This document shows positions 1 through 5,358 of a DNA stretch of 5,358 nt, one piece after another (the stretch's first letter is position 1; each line of letters opens with the position of its first letter). Both the position numbers and the translations under genes were made by a program. Source of the DNA: Smithellaceae bacterium (GTDB lineage Bacteria > Desulfobacterota > Syntrophia > Syntrophales > Smithellaceae). The stretch covers positions 1 to 5,358 of the forward strand of contig JAQVQT010000137.1 of NCBI GenBank assembly GCA_028701435.1. The letters run 5' to 3'. The notes under the pieces are model-generated. The model saw only the letters and a program-made list of their open reading frames with translations. It did no database searches and was not told where the DNA came from.

Positions 1-1380
1 GAGCTGATCGCCGATTCCATTGAAATCATGGCCGTGGCCCATCCCTTCGACGCACTGGTCTTTGTGACCAACTGCGACAAGATCGTCCCCGGAATGCTGA
101 TGGCGGCGCTGAGGCTCAACATTCCGTCCATTTTTATCAGCGGCGGCCCGATGCTCGCGGGCAAGATTCAGAGCAAACCCGTCGATCTCATTTCCGTGTT
201 TGAAGGCGTCGGCGCGGTGAAAGCCAAAAAGATGAATTCGTCGCAACTGCAGGAACTGGAAGACTGCGCCTGCCCCGGCTGCGGGTCCTGCTCCGGCATG
301 TACACGGCCAACTCGATGAACTGCGTCACGGAAGCGCTGGGCCTGGGGCTGCCGGGGCACGGCACGATTCCGGCCGTGCTTGCCGCGCGGCATCGCCTGG
401 CCAAGCAGGCGGGCATGAAAATCATGGATTTGCTCAAAAAGAACGTGAAACCCCGCGACATTGCGACGTTGGCCGCCTTCAAAAACGCCATCGCCGTCGA
501 TATGGCGCTGGGCTGTTCCACCAACACCGTTTTGCACATTCCGGCCGTCGCTCACGAAGCGGGCATTACGCTGGATCTGGATCTTTTCAACGCCATCAGC
601 AAAAAAACCGCCAACATCTGCAAGCTCAGCCCCGCCGGGGCTCACCACATCGAAGACCTCGACGCGGCGGGCGGCATTCAGGCCGTTATGAAAACGATCG
701 CCGGACTGGGCGTCATCAACGAGAAGTGCCTGACCGTCAGCGGGAAAAAAGTGGGCGCGAATTTAAAAACCGCCCGGGTCCTCAACGAAGCCGTCATCCG
801 TCCGCTCAATAATCCCTACTCACCGCAGGGCGGCATTGCCATTCTGCGCGGAAATCTCGCGCCGGACGGAGCCGTTGTCAAGCAGTCCGCCGTGGCGCAG
901 GCCATGCAGGTCAACGAGGGCCGGGCCCGCGTTTTCGATTCCGAAGACAAAGCCATTGCCGCCATCCTGGGCGGAAAGATCAAGCCGGGCGATATCGTCG
1001 TCATTCGCTACGAAGGTCCCAAAGGCGGCCCCGGCATGCGCGAAATGCTCTCCCCCACGTCGGCAATTGTCGGCATGGGCCTGGACAAGTCCGTGGCGCT
1101 TTTGACGGACGGACGTTTCAGCGGCGGCACACAGGGCGCGGCGATCGGCCACATTTCCCCGGAAGCGGCGGAAGGGGGACCGATTGCGCTCGTAAAGGAA
1201 GGCGACAGGATTGCCATCGACATTCCGGGCAAGAAGCTGACGCTGAAGGTGGACGAGGCGGAGCTGGAGAAACGCCGCAGAGCGCTCAAGCCCTGGACGC
1301 CGGCCATTACCACCGGCTATCTGGCGCGCTACGCGAAAATGGTGACGTCGGCCTCAACCGGCGCGGTCTTTAAGGATTAA
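1..1380 (+). CDS. ilvD: Dihydroxy-acid dehydratase (IlvD), 5'-truncated by window edge
   Basis: This enzyme dehydrates 2,3-dihydroxy-3-methylbutanoate and 2,3-dihydroxy-3-methylpentanoate to the 2-keto acids that precede valine and isoleucine. It is a cytoplasmic Fe-S enzyme of the IlvD/Edd family. The frame is open from base 1 (ELIADSIEIMAVAHPFDALV), so the ATG at 28 is internal, not the start. 459 codons are visible; against a usual ~555 residues, about 95 N-terminal residues are missing, including the first cluster cysteine. Seen here: NCDKIVPGM with a cluster cysteine (codon 73-75), CPGCGSCSGMYTANSM with the next cluster cysteine (codon 289-291), GCSTNTVLH, NPYSPQGGIAILRGNLAPDG, YEGPKGGPGMREML, and TDGRFSGGT (1105-1131) holding the serine proposed as catalytic base (codon 1120-1122). 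The C-terminus YLARYAKMVTSASTGAVF is typical, so the 3' end is intact. No downstream plus-strand gene follows before the convergent unit, so it is the last gene of its transcript. Confidence 0.97.
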   Translation, partial: ELIADSIEIMAVAHPFDALVFVTNCDKIVPGMLMAALRLNIPSIFISGGPMLAGKIQSKPVDLISVFEGVGAVKAKKMNSSQLQELEDCACPGCGSCSGMYTANSMNCVTEALGLGLPGHGTIPAVLAARHRLAKQAGMKIMDLLKKNVKPRDIATLAAFKNAIAVDMALGCSTNTVLHIPAVAHEAGITLDLDLFNAISKKTANICKLSPAGAHHIEDLDAAGGIQAVMKTIAGLGVINEKCLTVSGKKVGANLKTARVLNEAVIRPLNNPYSPQGGIAILRGNLAPDGAVVKQSAVAQAMQVNEGRARVFDSEDKAIAAILGGKIKPGDIVVIRYEGPKGGPGMREMLSPTSAIVGMGLDKSVALLTDGRFSGGTQGAAIGHISPEAAEGGPIALVKEGDRIAIDIPGKKLTLKVDEAELEKRRRALKPWTPAITTGYLARYAKMVTSASTGAVFKD

Positions 1381-1390
1381 TAATCCGTTC

Positions 1391-1418
1391 GTAGGGGACG
1401 GTCGCGACCGTCCCCTAC
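1391..1418. repeat. Perfect 28-bp palindrome in convergent intergenic junction
   Basis: Two 14-nt arms (GTAGGGGACGGTCG and its exact reverse complement) abut with no spacer; the centre lies between 1404 and 1405. As RNA it can fold into a 12-bp GC-rich stem with a CGCG loop on either strand. It starts 10 nt after the ilvD stop, and its right end covers the TAG stop (1417-1415) of the minus-strand small gene. Neither strand has a T-run after the stem, so it is not a canonical intrinsic terminator. It may still end or protect both convergent transcripts, or be one copy of a dispersed REP-like palindrome. The palindrome is seen directly; both roles are inference. Confidence 0.9.
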
Positions 1419-1723
1419 ATTATGGGATCGACGATTTCCTTGATCTTCATATCCAGCTTCCAGAAGGCCAGTTCGATCCTTTTTAAAATTTCGGAGATCT
1501 TTTCCTGCGCCAGCGGTTCGTCCTTTTCGCTCCAGGTCCAGTGCTCCGGCGTATAAATGATCCACTCCATTTCTCCACCGACGTCGGGCCGGTCTTCCAT
1601 CTCCAGGTGGATGCTTTTTTCGCCTTCCCGGTACACGAGAATTTCCGGGGAGAGGAGCTCCATTTTCCAGCCCGAAGAGCTTTCCACTCCTTCTTTGCCG
1701 ATAATTCTTAAAGTTTCTTTCAT
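1415..1723 (-). CDS. Hypothetical small acidic Trp-rich protein (102 aa)
   Basis: I do not recognise this protein. It begins MKETLRIIGKEG and has no signal peptide or membrane segment, so it is probably cytoplasmic. It is acidic (23 Asp/Glu against 14 Lys/Arg) and carries five tryptophans in 102 residues. The N-terminal two-thirds looks like beta strands (ILVYREGEKSIHLEME, then MEWIIYTPEHWTW). The last third looks like one amphipathic helix (AQEKISEILKRIELAFWKLD). The ATG at 1723 is chosen because a purine-rich GGAAGGG lies just upstream; an in-frame ATG at 1747 would overlap the end of pldA. Codons end mostly in G or C as in neighbouring genes, whereas the overlapping minus-strand frame gives an implausible Arg-rich product. 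It follows pldA by 33 nt and is probably cotranscribed with it. The size and fold pattern loosely recall small polymorphic-toxin immunity proteins, but I cannot name a family. Confidence 0.75.
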   Translation of the reverse strand: MKETLRIIGKEGVESSSGWKMELLSPEILVYREGEKSIHLEMEDRPDVGGEMEWIIYTPEHWTWSEKDEPLAQEKISEILKRIELAFWKLDMKIKEIVDPIM

Positions 1724-1726
1724 GAT

Positions 1727-1734
1727 TCCCTTCC
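1727..1734 (-). promoter_or_regulatory. Ribosome binding site of the 102-aa gene
   Basis: Read on the minus strand, GGAAGGGA ends 3 nt before the ATG at 1723. It partly matches AGGAGG and favours this start over the in-frame ATG at 1747, which has only a weak GGGTGA directly before it. Confidence 0.5.
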
Positions 1735-1756
1735 GATGGCGAAGCATTCACCCGCG

Positions 1757-2920
1757 TCAGTTCCATTCCGCGATCATCACACCGAAGCTGATCCGGTTCG
1801 TGCTTTGGTTATAGTCCATCAGCCCTTCGCCGTAGCCGTTGAAATACTGAACATAGAAGCTGAACTTGTCGGTCAGGTATTTGTTCAGTGTCTCTTCGGA
1901 AACCACGGACCCGAGCAAGAGTTGACCCAGCGCAAGCGGAGGAATGCTCCACTCCAACTGCACGGCGCCCAGATTCTCCCGCCGCAGATTGTTGCGCAGC
2001 ATCACGGCAAACCGCTGCTTTTTCCAGAAATACGACGCCCAGAGTTCGCCGTACCCCATGTAGCGGAGAATGTCGGAGTTGTCGTCCTTGCTCTCATCTT
2101 CGGGAAGACGGTACCAGGTCTTGAGCTGCAGTGCGAATTCATTTCTTTCCAGGCCGATGTTGGCCACGACCCGGTTCCAGCTTCGGGACAGCGGGCGCGA
2201 CCGTCCGTTGGACTGGTGGTTCAGGCCGACCTGCACGAACCGGCCTTTGAAACCCAAAAGATCGTAATCGGTGCGCAGATTGACGAGCATTTCCGGCTCG
2301 TAGTTCGTGTCCCGAAACGGCGAGGAAAATGCGGAATTGTAAAGCTGCCAGAAACAAAGCTGCGTATAGGCGATCCACACATCCGCGCCCCGGACCACCT
2401 TCACGCGGTCGTAGACACCCTGAAGCGAATCCTGAAACACGTCCTCCCAGATTTTTGCCTTGAAGCTGATCTGAAATTTGGCTTCATTATGCTGCGCTTT
2501 GGCGGCCGGGTCGTATTCCAGATTCGTTTCATCATTGGGCGAAGAATTATAGGCGACCGGCAGAAAATAGTTCATTCGGTGCGGCCGGATCACAAAGGAA
2601 TGACTGCGGTGTTCGGGGTCCAGATCCCACGCCTTGGTCATGACGGAAAGCCGGACCGGTTCCGGAGCGTCCACCCGACCCAAAGGCGCGGATTTGTCTT
2701 CCGCATGCGTAACGTGAGGCGCTGTTTTCACTTTTCCCGCAAGCTCATCGAAGCACTGCAAACGCGCGACATCCTCCTTGATCCCCGCGCAAATAGCCAG
2801 ACGATCTTCCACTCCGGCATCCGCAAGGCAAAGGCAAGGCAAACCGATAAAAATAAGGGCCAGTACCAGGAGGCCGCCCCAAAGCGTCTTGCCCGCCTGC
2901 CGCTTTCTGAAACACACCAT
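1757..2920 (-). CDS. pldA: Outer membrane phospholipase A (OMPLA, PldA family)
   Basis: Ca2+-dependent outer membrane phospholipase A (A1/A2 and lysophospholipase activity in the family) that hydrolyses phospholipids reaching the outer leaflet; in E. coli it is a 12-stranded barrel active as a dimer. The product is 387 residues. Residues 1-33 are a Sec signal peptide (basic RKRQAGK, hydrophobic core, cleavage likely after CLCLA); no lipobox. Residues 34 to about 95 form an N-terminal extension with a C44-x11-C56 motif (CAGIKEDVARLQCFDELA), then a barrel to the C-terminus. The active site is clear: NHQSNGRSRPLSRSWNR places His235, Ser237 and Asn249 at the spacing of E. coli His142, Ser144 and Asn156. 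Ser199, Arg240 and Ser245 match the E. coli calcium-site positions Ser106, Arg147 and Ser152. The start is set by a perfect AGGAGG 5 nt upstream; an in-frame ATG at 2944 is rejected. It leads the 102-aa gene and diverges from the lipoprotein hydrolase. The protein ends EWN, not on an aromatic residue. Confidence 0.95.
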   Translation of the reverse strand: MVCFRKRQAGKTLWGGLLVLALIFIGLPCLCLADAGVEDRLAICAGIKEDVARLQCFDELAGKVKTAPHVTHAEDKSAPLGRVDAPEPVRLSVMTKAWDLDPEHRSHSFVIRPHRMNYFLPVAYNSSPNDETNLEYDPAAKAQHNEAKFQISFKAKIWEDVFQDSLQGVYDRVKVVRGADVWIAYTQLCFWQLYNSAFSSPFRDTNYEPEMLVNLRTDYDLLGFKGRFVQVGLNHQSNGRSRPLSRSWNRVVANIGLERNEFALQLKTWYRLPEDESKDDNSDILRYMGYGELWASYFWKKQRFAVMLRNNLRRENLGAVQLEWSIPPLALGQLLLGSVVSEETLNKYLTDKFSFYVQYFNGYGEGLMDYNQSTNRISFGVMIAEWN

Positions 2921-2925
2921 TTTCT

Positions 2926-2931
2926 CCTCCT
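2926..2931 (-). promoter_or_regulatory. Strong Shine-Dalgarno of pldA
   Basis: AGGAGG on the minus strand lies 5 nt before the ATG at 2920, within AAAGGAGGAG. It decides the start: the alternative ATG at 2944 is upstream of this site and would bury it in coding sequence. Confidence 0.85.
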
Positions 2932-2972
2932 TTCCACCGGACACCGGCGCGCCGCGACCGCAAGTCCTTCCT

Positions 2973-3002
2973 TTGACATTGCAACGGCTCGCGGCTTCTG
3001 AT
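2973..3002 (+). promoter_or_regulatory. Candidate sigma70-type promoter for the lipoprotein hydrolase
   Basis: A perfect -35 hexamer TTGACA (2973-2978) is followed after 18 nt by TCTGAT (2997-3002), which matches TATAAT at four of six positions. Transcription would start near 3010 and leave a leader of about 70 nt before the ATG at 3081. The -10 is weak and the spacer slightly long, so this is only a candidate. No comparably good promoter was found for pldA on the other strand; the best is TTGCAA (3046-3041) with a 3/6 -10 at 3023-3018. Confidence 0.35.
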
Positions 3003-3034
3003 AGACTTCCCGCGAATGTTTAAGCAGATGATCC

Positions 3035-3044
3035 GCAATATTGC
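3035..3044. repeat. Short palindrome GCAATATTGC with repeated ATTGCAACG
   Basis: In the pldA/hydrolase divergent region, GCAATATTGC is a perfect 10-nt palindrome. The 9-mer ATTGCAACG begins inside it (3040-3048) and also occurs at 2978-2986, just after the candidate -35 box. The arrangement could be a regulator site serving both genes, but each element is short enough to arise by chance. Nothing else was identified in the 160-nt region besides the two ribosome binding sites and the candidate promoter. Confidence 0.25.
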
Positions 3045-3068
3045 AACGAGCTCAAGAGCCCCCGCATC

Positions 3069-3072
3069 GGAG
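3069..3072 (+). promoter_or_regulatory. Shine-Dalgarno of the lipoprotein hydrolase
   Basis: GGAG lies 8 nt before the ATG at 3081, a normal spacing. The next in-frame ATG (3090) is 17 nt away and less well placed, so 3081 is preferred. The choice only shortens the signal peptide by three residues. Confidence 0.55.
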
Positions 3073-3080
3073 CCGGAAAA

Positions 3081-4982
3081 ATGAAAATCATGCCAAAGAC
3101 AGCCCGTATGCTTCTTGTGATCATGATCGTCGCGGCGCTTGGCGGCTGTGCGCTTTTCAAGCTGCGCGAGGACGTCCGGATTTCCAAGGATTCCTGCCTG
3201 CTTTTCGGCGAAGTCCTCCATCCGTCCAAAGAGCAAAAGCCCATTATCGTGGTCGCCTACAGCCGGTCCGACGGAATCATCCAAGTCGCCGATTATGCCG
3301 TCCTGTCGGAGCCCGGGCAGTACCAATTGCTGGTCCAGGACGGAATCTATGAAATCTTTTCCTTTGAGGACTTAAACGGATCCCTCTCTTATGACCCGGG
3401 TGAACCGGGCGGCTTCTACGGAAAGCCCGACGGAGTGAAAACGCAGATGGGCGGGGTCATCGTGGGGTTGGACATTCAGCTCGACGCTTCCGGAAAGAAA
3501 CCGGCGCCGACGTTTGCCGGAAGCCTGGTCGCCTTTTCCGGCGGCAAAAGCAAACCCCCGACCTCCGCGGGCTTTGTGGCCAATCTCGACAATCCCGCCT
3601 TTTCCGCCGAAAACGGAGCCGCCGGCTTCTGGGCGCCGCTGGAATATTTCCGGCGGACCGGCTGCAATATTTTTTTCCTGGAGCCCTACGATCCCAAGAA
3701 AACGCCGATTCTTTTCGTGCACGGCGCAGCCGGCTCCCCGCAGGACTGGCGCTGTTTCATTCGGAATCTTGACCGCTCCCGTTATCAGGCCTGGGTCTTT
3801 TATTACCCCTCCGGCGCCCGGCTGGACACGATCTATTTTCTCCTGCAAACCAAACTCTATGAACTGCACCGGAAATACAACTTTGAAACCCTCTATGTCG
3901 TCGCGCACAGCATGGGAGGACTCGTATCCCGCGCCGCCATTATGGAAGACAGCACCTTCTCCGATTCCATTCGGCTGTTTGTTTCGATTTCCTCGCCCTG
4001 GGGCGGAGAGCAGCGGGCAAAAACAGGCGTGGAAAAATCACCCGCCGTCATTCCAAGCTGGAAGGACGTGGAACCGGACAGCCCCTTCATCAAACGCATC
4101 TTTGCCAAGAAACTGGATCCGTCAATCCGCTACTACTTGTTTTTCGGCCATAAGGGAGGCGGCAGTCTTTTCCGGCAGAACAACGACAATACCGTTACGC
4201 TGGAGAGCATGCTGGATCCCCGGGCACAGGCGGACGCGCTGAAAGTGACCGGCCTCAATGAGGATCATGTCAGCATCCTTTGCAGTCCGGAAATGCTTCA
4301 GCACTTCCAGACGGTGCTCGCCGCCACGGAGGAATACAAGGACAAGACTTATGTTCGCTCCAGAGGATACGTGCAGGTGGAGCATGCCTTCGATCCGCCC
4401 GGCACGAAAATTCCTTCGCAGATGTCGCTGGTGCTGGCGCCGTCCGGAACGAATCAAAAGGAAAAGCAACTCAAAATCGATCCGCTTCAATTCCGGCAGG
4501 AGACGGGGGCCATCGTGCCCGGCCGCTACGATGTCAGCCTCTGCGCTCTGGGGTTTAAGACGGAGCCGGATCACCAGGCCCTGGAGGTCAAGGCCGGACA
4601 GATAACGGAAGCCAAATTCACGTTGAAGCCGCAGGGAATGATCGCCAATCTCATCTATGCCAAAACGGCGCTGGACGACCGTTTCTGGGGATTTTACAGG
4701 GAATTGCCGGAAAAAGCGAAAATCCGCTCCATTCGGCTGACCGGCCAGGGCATCTCCCGATCATTGACGCCGGACGACCAAATGAGCGACCGGGAAGTGC
4801 TGGCCACCTTTCTGGCGTCCCGGGACTACGCCCATAAAAACTCTTTTGCTTTTTTTGATTTGCCCGCTGGAACGTATGATTTGACGATTGAAGCCGACGG
4901 CTGCGAAGCCTGGTCGGAAAAAGTAAAAGCGCAGCCCGGAGAATTTGTTCCCCCAGCGCCCATTCGGCTTATTGTGAAATAG
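3081..4982 (+). CDS. Lipoprotein with alpha/beta-hydrolase (lipase/esterase-type) domain
   Basis: A 633-residue predicted lipid-anchored serine hydrolase. Residues 1-22 are a lipoprotein signal peptide with lipobox LGGC; Cys23 would be acylated, and Ala at +2 does not signal inner-membrane retention, so an outer membrane location is expected. Residues ~38-135 form a beta-sandwich-like domain with an EF-hand-like loop at 97-108. Residues ~195-420 are the hydrolase core: FVHGAAG (212-218) as oxyanion loop, AHSMGG with nucleophile Ser277, NDNTVTLES with likely acid Asp369, and NEDHVSIL with likely catalytic His396. Residues ~425-516 (VPGRYDVSLCALGF, KAGQITEAKFTLKPQG) resemble carboxypeptidase-regulatory or Ig-like folds, and ~517-633 are a second such unit (FDLPAGTYDLTIEADGCEAW). 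The fold and catalytic residues are well supported; the substrate is not shown and could be a triglyceride, phospholipid or another ester. It is divergent from pldA, suggesting a shared role in envelope or external lipid breakdown. Its stop is 7 nt from the convergent kdsB stop. Confidence 0.88.
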   Translation: MKIMPKTARMLLVIMIVAALGGCALFKLREDVRISKDSCLLFGEVLHPSKEQKPIIVVAYSRSDGIIQVADYAVLSEPGQYQLLVQDGIYEIFSFEDLNGSLSYDPGEPGGFYGKPDGVKTQMGGVIVGLDIQLDASGKKPAPTFAGSLVAFSGGKSKPPTSAGFVANLDNPAFSAENGAAGFWAPLEYFRRTGCNIFFLEPYDPKKTPILFVHGAAGSPQDWRCFIRNLDRSRYQAWVFYYPSGARLDTIYFLLQTKLYELHRKYNFETLYVVAHSMGGLVSRAAIMEDSTFSDSIRLFVSISSPWGGEQRAKTGVEKSPAVIPSWKDVEPDSPFIKRIFAKKLDPSIRYYLFFGHKGGGSLFRQNNDNTVTLESMLDPRAQADALKVTGLNEDHVSILCSPEMLQHFQTVLAATEEYKDKTYVRSRGYVQVEHAFDPPGTKIPSQMSLVLAPSGTNQKEKQLKIDPLQFRQETGAIVPGRYDVSLCALGFKTEPDHQALEVKAGQITEAKFTLKPQGMIANLIYAKTALDDRFWGFYRELPEKAKIRSIRLTGQGISRSLTPDDQMSDREVLATFLASRDYAHKNSFAFFDLPAGTYDLTIEADGCEAWSEKVKAQPGEFVPPAPIRLIVK

Positions 4983-4989
4983 AACTGAT

Positions 4990-5358
4990 TTATTTTCTTT
5001 CCTGCAGGATTCGGCGAACCCTGTCAAGCTCCTGCTCGTTGTCCACTTCCACGGAATCGTGCGGCGTAATCACCACCTTGATTTTGTAGCCGTACTCCAG
5101 CGCCCGAAGCTGCTCCAGGGCTTCGAGTTTTTCCAGTTTCCCCTCGGGCAGCTTGGTGAAGACGTCAAGGAAATCAAGTCGATATGCATAAATCCCGTGA
5201 TGCTTGTAATAGTCTGCCGTAAGATTTTTGTCGCGCACAAAGGGAATCGTCGAGCGCGAAAAATACAGCGCGTTGAAGTCGGCGTCAAACACCACCTTGA
5301 CTGCGTGCGGGTGGGTGATTTCCTCCGGCCGAATGATTTTGTAAATCAGCGTGGACAT
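4990..5358 (-). CDS. kdsB: 3-deoxy-manno-octulosonate cytidylyltransferase (CMP-KDO synthetase), 5'-truncated
   Basis: KdsB activates KDO with CTP to CMP-KDO in the cytoplasm for transfer to lipid A, a committed step in LPS inner-core synthesis. The 122 visible codons are the C-terminal half of a protein usually near 250 residues; the gene enters from beyond 5358. The ATG at the window edge (5358-5356) is an internal Met in the position of the usual MATL segment before HPHAVKVVFD, so it is not the start. Family motifs in order: ALYFSRSTIPFVRD (30-43 of the visible part), YYKHHGIYAYR (50-60), LEKLEALEQLRALEYGYKIKV (75-95) and VEVDNEQELDRVR (103-115). The Asp in VEVD corresponds to the conserved second metal-ligand Asp. 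The N-terminal CTP-binding motif lies outside the window. The 3' end is intact with a TAA stop (4992-4990). Confidence 0.95.
   Translation of the reverse strand: MSTLIYKIIRPEEITHPHAVKVVFDADFNALYFSRSTIPFVRDKNLTADYYKHHGIYAYRLDFLDVFTKLPEGKLEKLEALEQLRALEYGYKIKVVITPHDSVEVDNEQELDRVRRILQERK

Noticed and set aside
1391..1418. Palindrome as a classical rho-independent terminator
   Set aside because: No run of T follows the stem on either strand, so it is annotated as a palindromic repeat with an open role.
1377..1766. Minus-strand open frame of 129 codons overlapping the 102-aa gene
   Set aside because: The product is strongly Arg/Gly-rich and low in hydrophobic residues. It runs through the palindrome into the ilvD end and looks like an out-of-frame shadow of the 102-aa gene, which has the better composition and ribosome binding site.
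2196..2206. 11-mer CGCGACCGTCC in pldA shared with the 1391-1418 palindrome
   Set aside because: It encodes part of the conserved catalytic motif, so protein constraint explains it. The match stops at 11 nt and is not palindromic there.
2824..2843. Short tandem-like GGCAA repeats in the pldA signal peptide region
   Set aside because: Only three or four imperfect units, explained by the codons of the LPCLCLA stretch. Too short to suggest phase variation.
1736..3001. Plus-strand open frame of 421 codons antisense to pldA and part of the 102-aa gene
   Set aside because: It lies opposite a gene with intact catalytic motifs and a perfect ribosome binding site. Its His/Arg/Pro-rich product resembles no protein family, and long antisense frames are expected where codons are GC-ended.
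3514..4242. Plus-strand open frame of 242 codons inside the hydrolase gene
   Set aside because: It is a +1 shadow frame, rich in Pro, Arg, Ser and Trp, lying wholly within the well-supported hydrolase reading frame.

Overview
The window suggests a Gram-negative bacterium of roughly 55-60% GC. It carries genes for an outer membrane phospholipase, an outer membrane-type lipoprotein and CMP-KDO synthetase, the last implying lipopolysaccharide. The protein style (dihydroxy-acid dehydratase of the shorter ~555-residue type, and a surface lipase lipoprotein with flanking beta-sandwich domains) is reminiscent of Desulfobacterota/Syntrophales. That placement is an impression from memory, not a search result.

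Layout: (1) 1-1380, plus strand, is the 3' five-sixths of ilvD (branched-chain amino acid synthesis), cut at its start by the window edge. (2) 1391-1418 is a perfect, gapless 28-bp palindrome in the convergent junction; it overlaps the stop codon of the next gene. (3) 2920-1415, minus strand, is a probable two-gene unit: pldA (outer membrane phospholipase A), then, after 33 nt, a small acidic Trp-rich protein of unknown function. (4) 2921-3080 is a 160-nt divergent intergenic region with a candidate sigma70-type promoter. (5) 3081-4982, plus strand, encodes a 633-residue lipoprotein with an alpha/beta-hydrolase (lipase-type) core between beta-sandwich-like domains. (6) 4990-5358, minus strand, is the C-terminal half of kdsB, convergent with the hydrolase and only 7 nt away, cut at its start by the window edge.

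The centre of the window is an envelope lipid-hydrolysis locus: an integral outer membrane phospholipase and a lipid-anchored serine hydrolase are transcribed divergently from one short region. The catalytic residues of both can be read in the sequence. ilvD and kdsB are housekeeping genes on either side. I see no mobile element, CRISPR array, RNA gene or clearly undescribed system. The most unusual items are the unknown 102-residue protein behind pldA, the multidomain lipoprotein hydrolase with an EF-hand-like loop, and the perfect palindrome.
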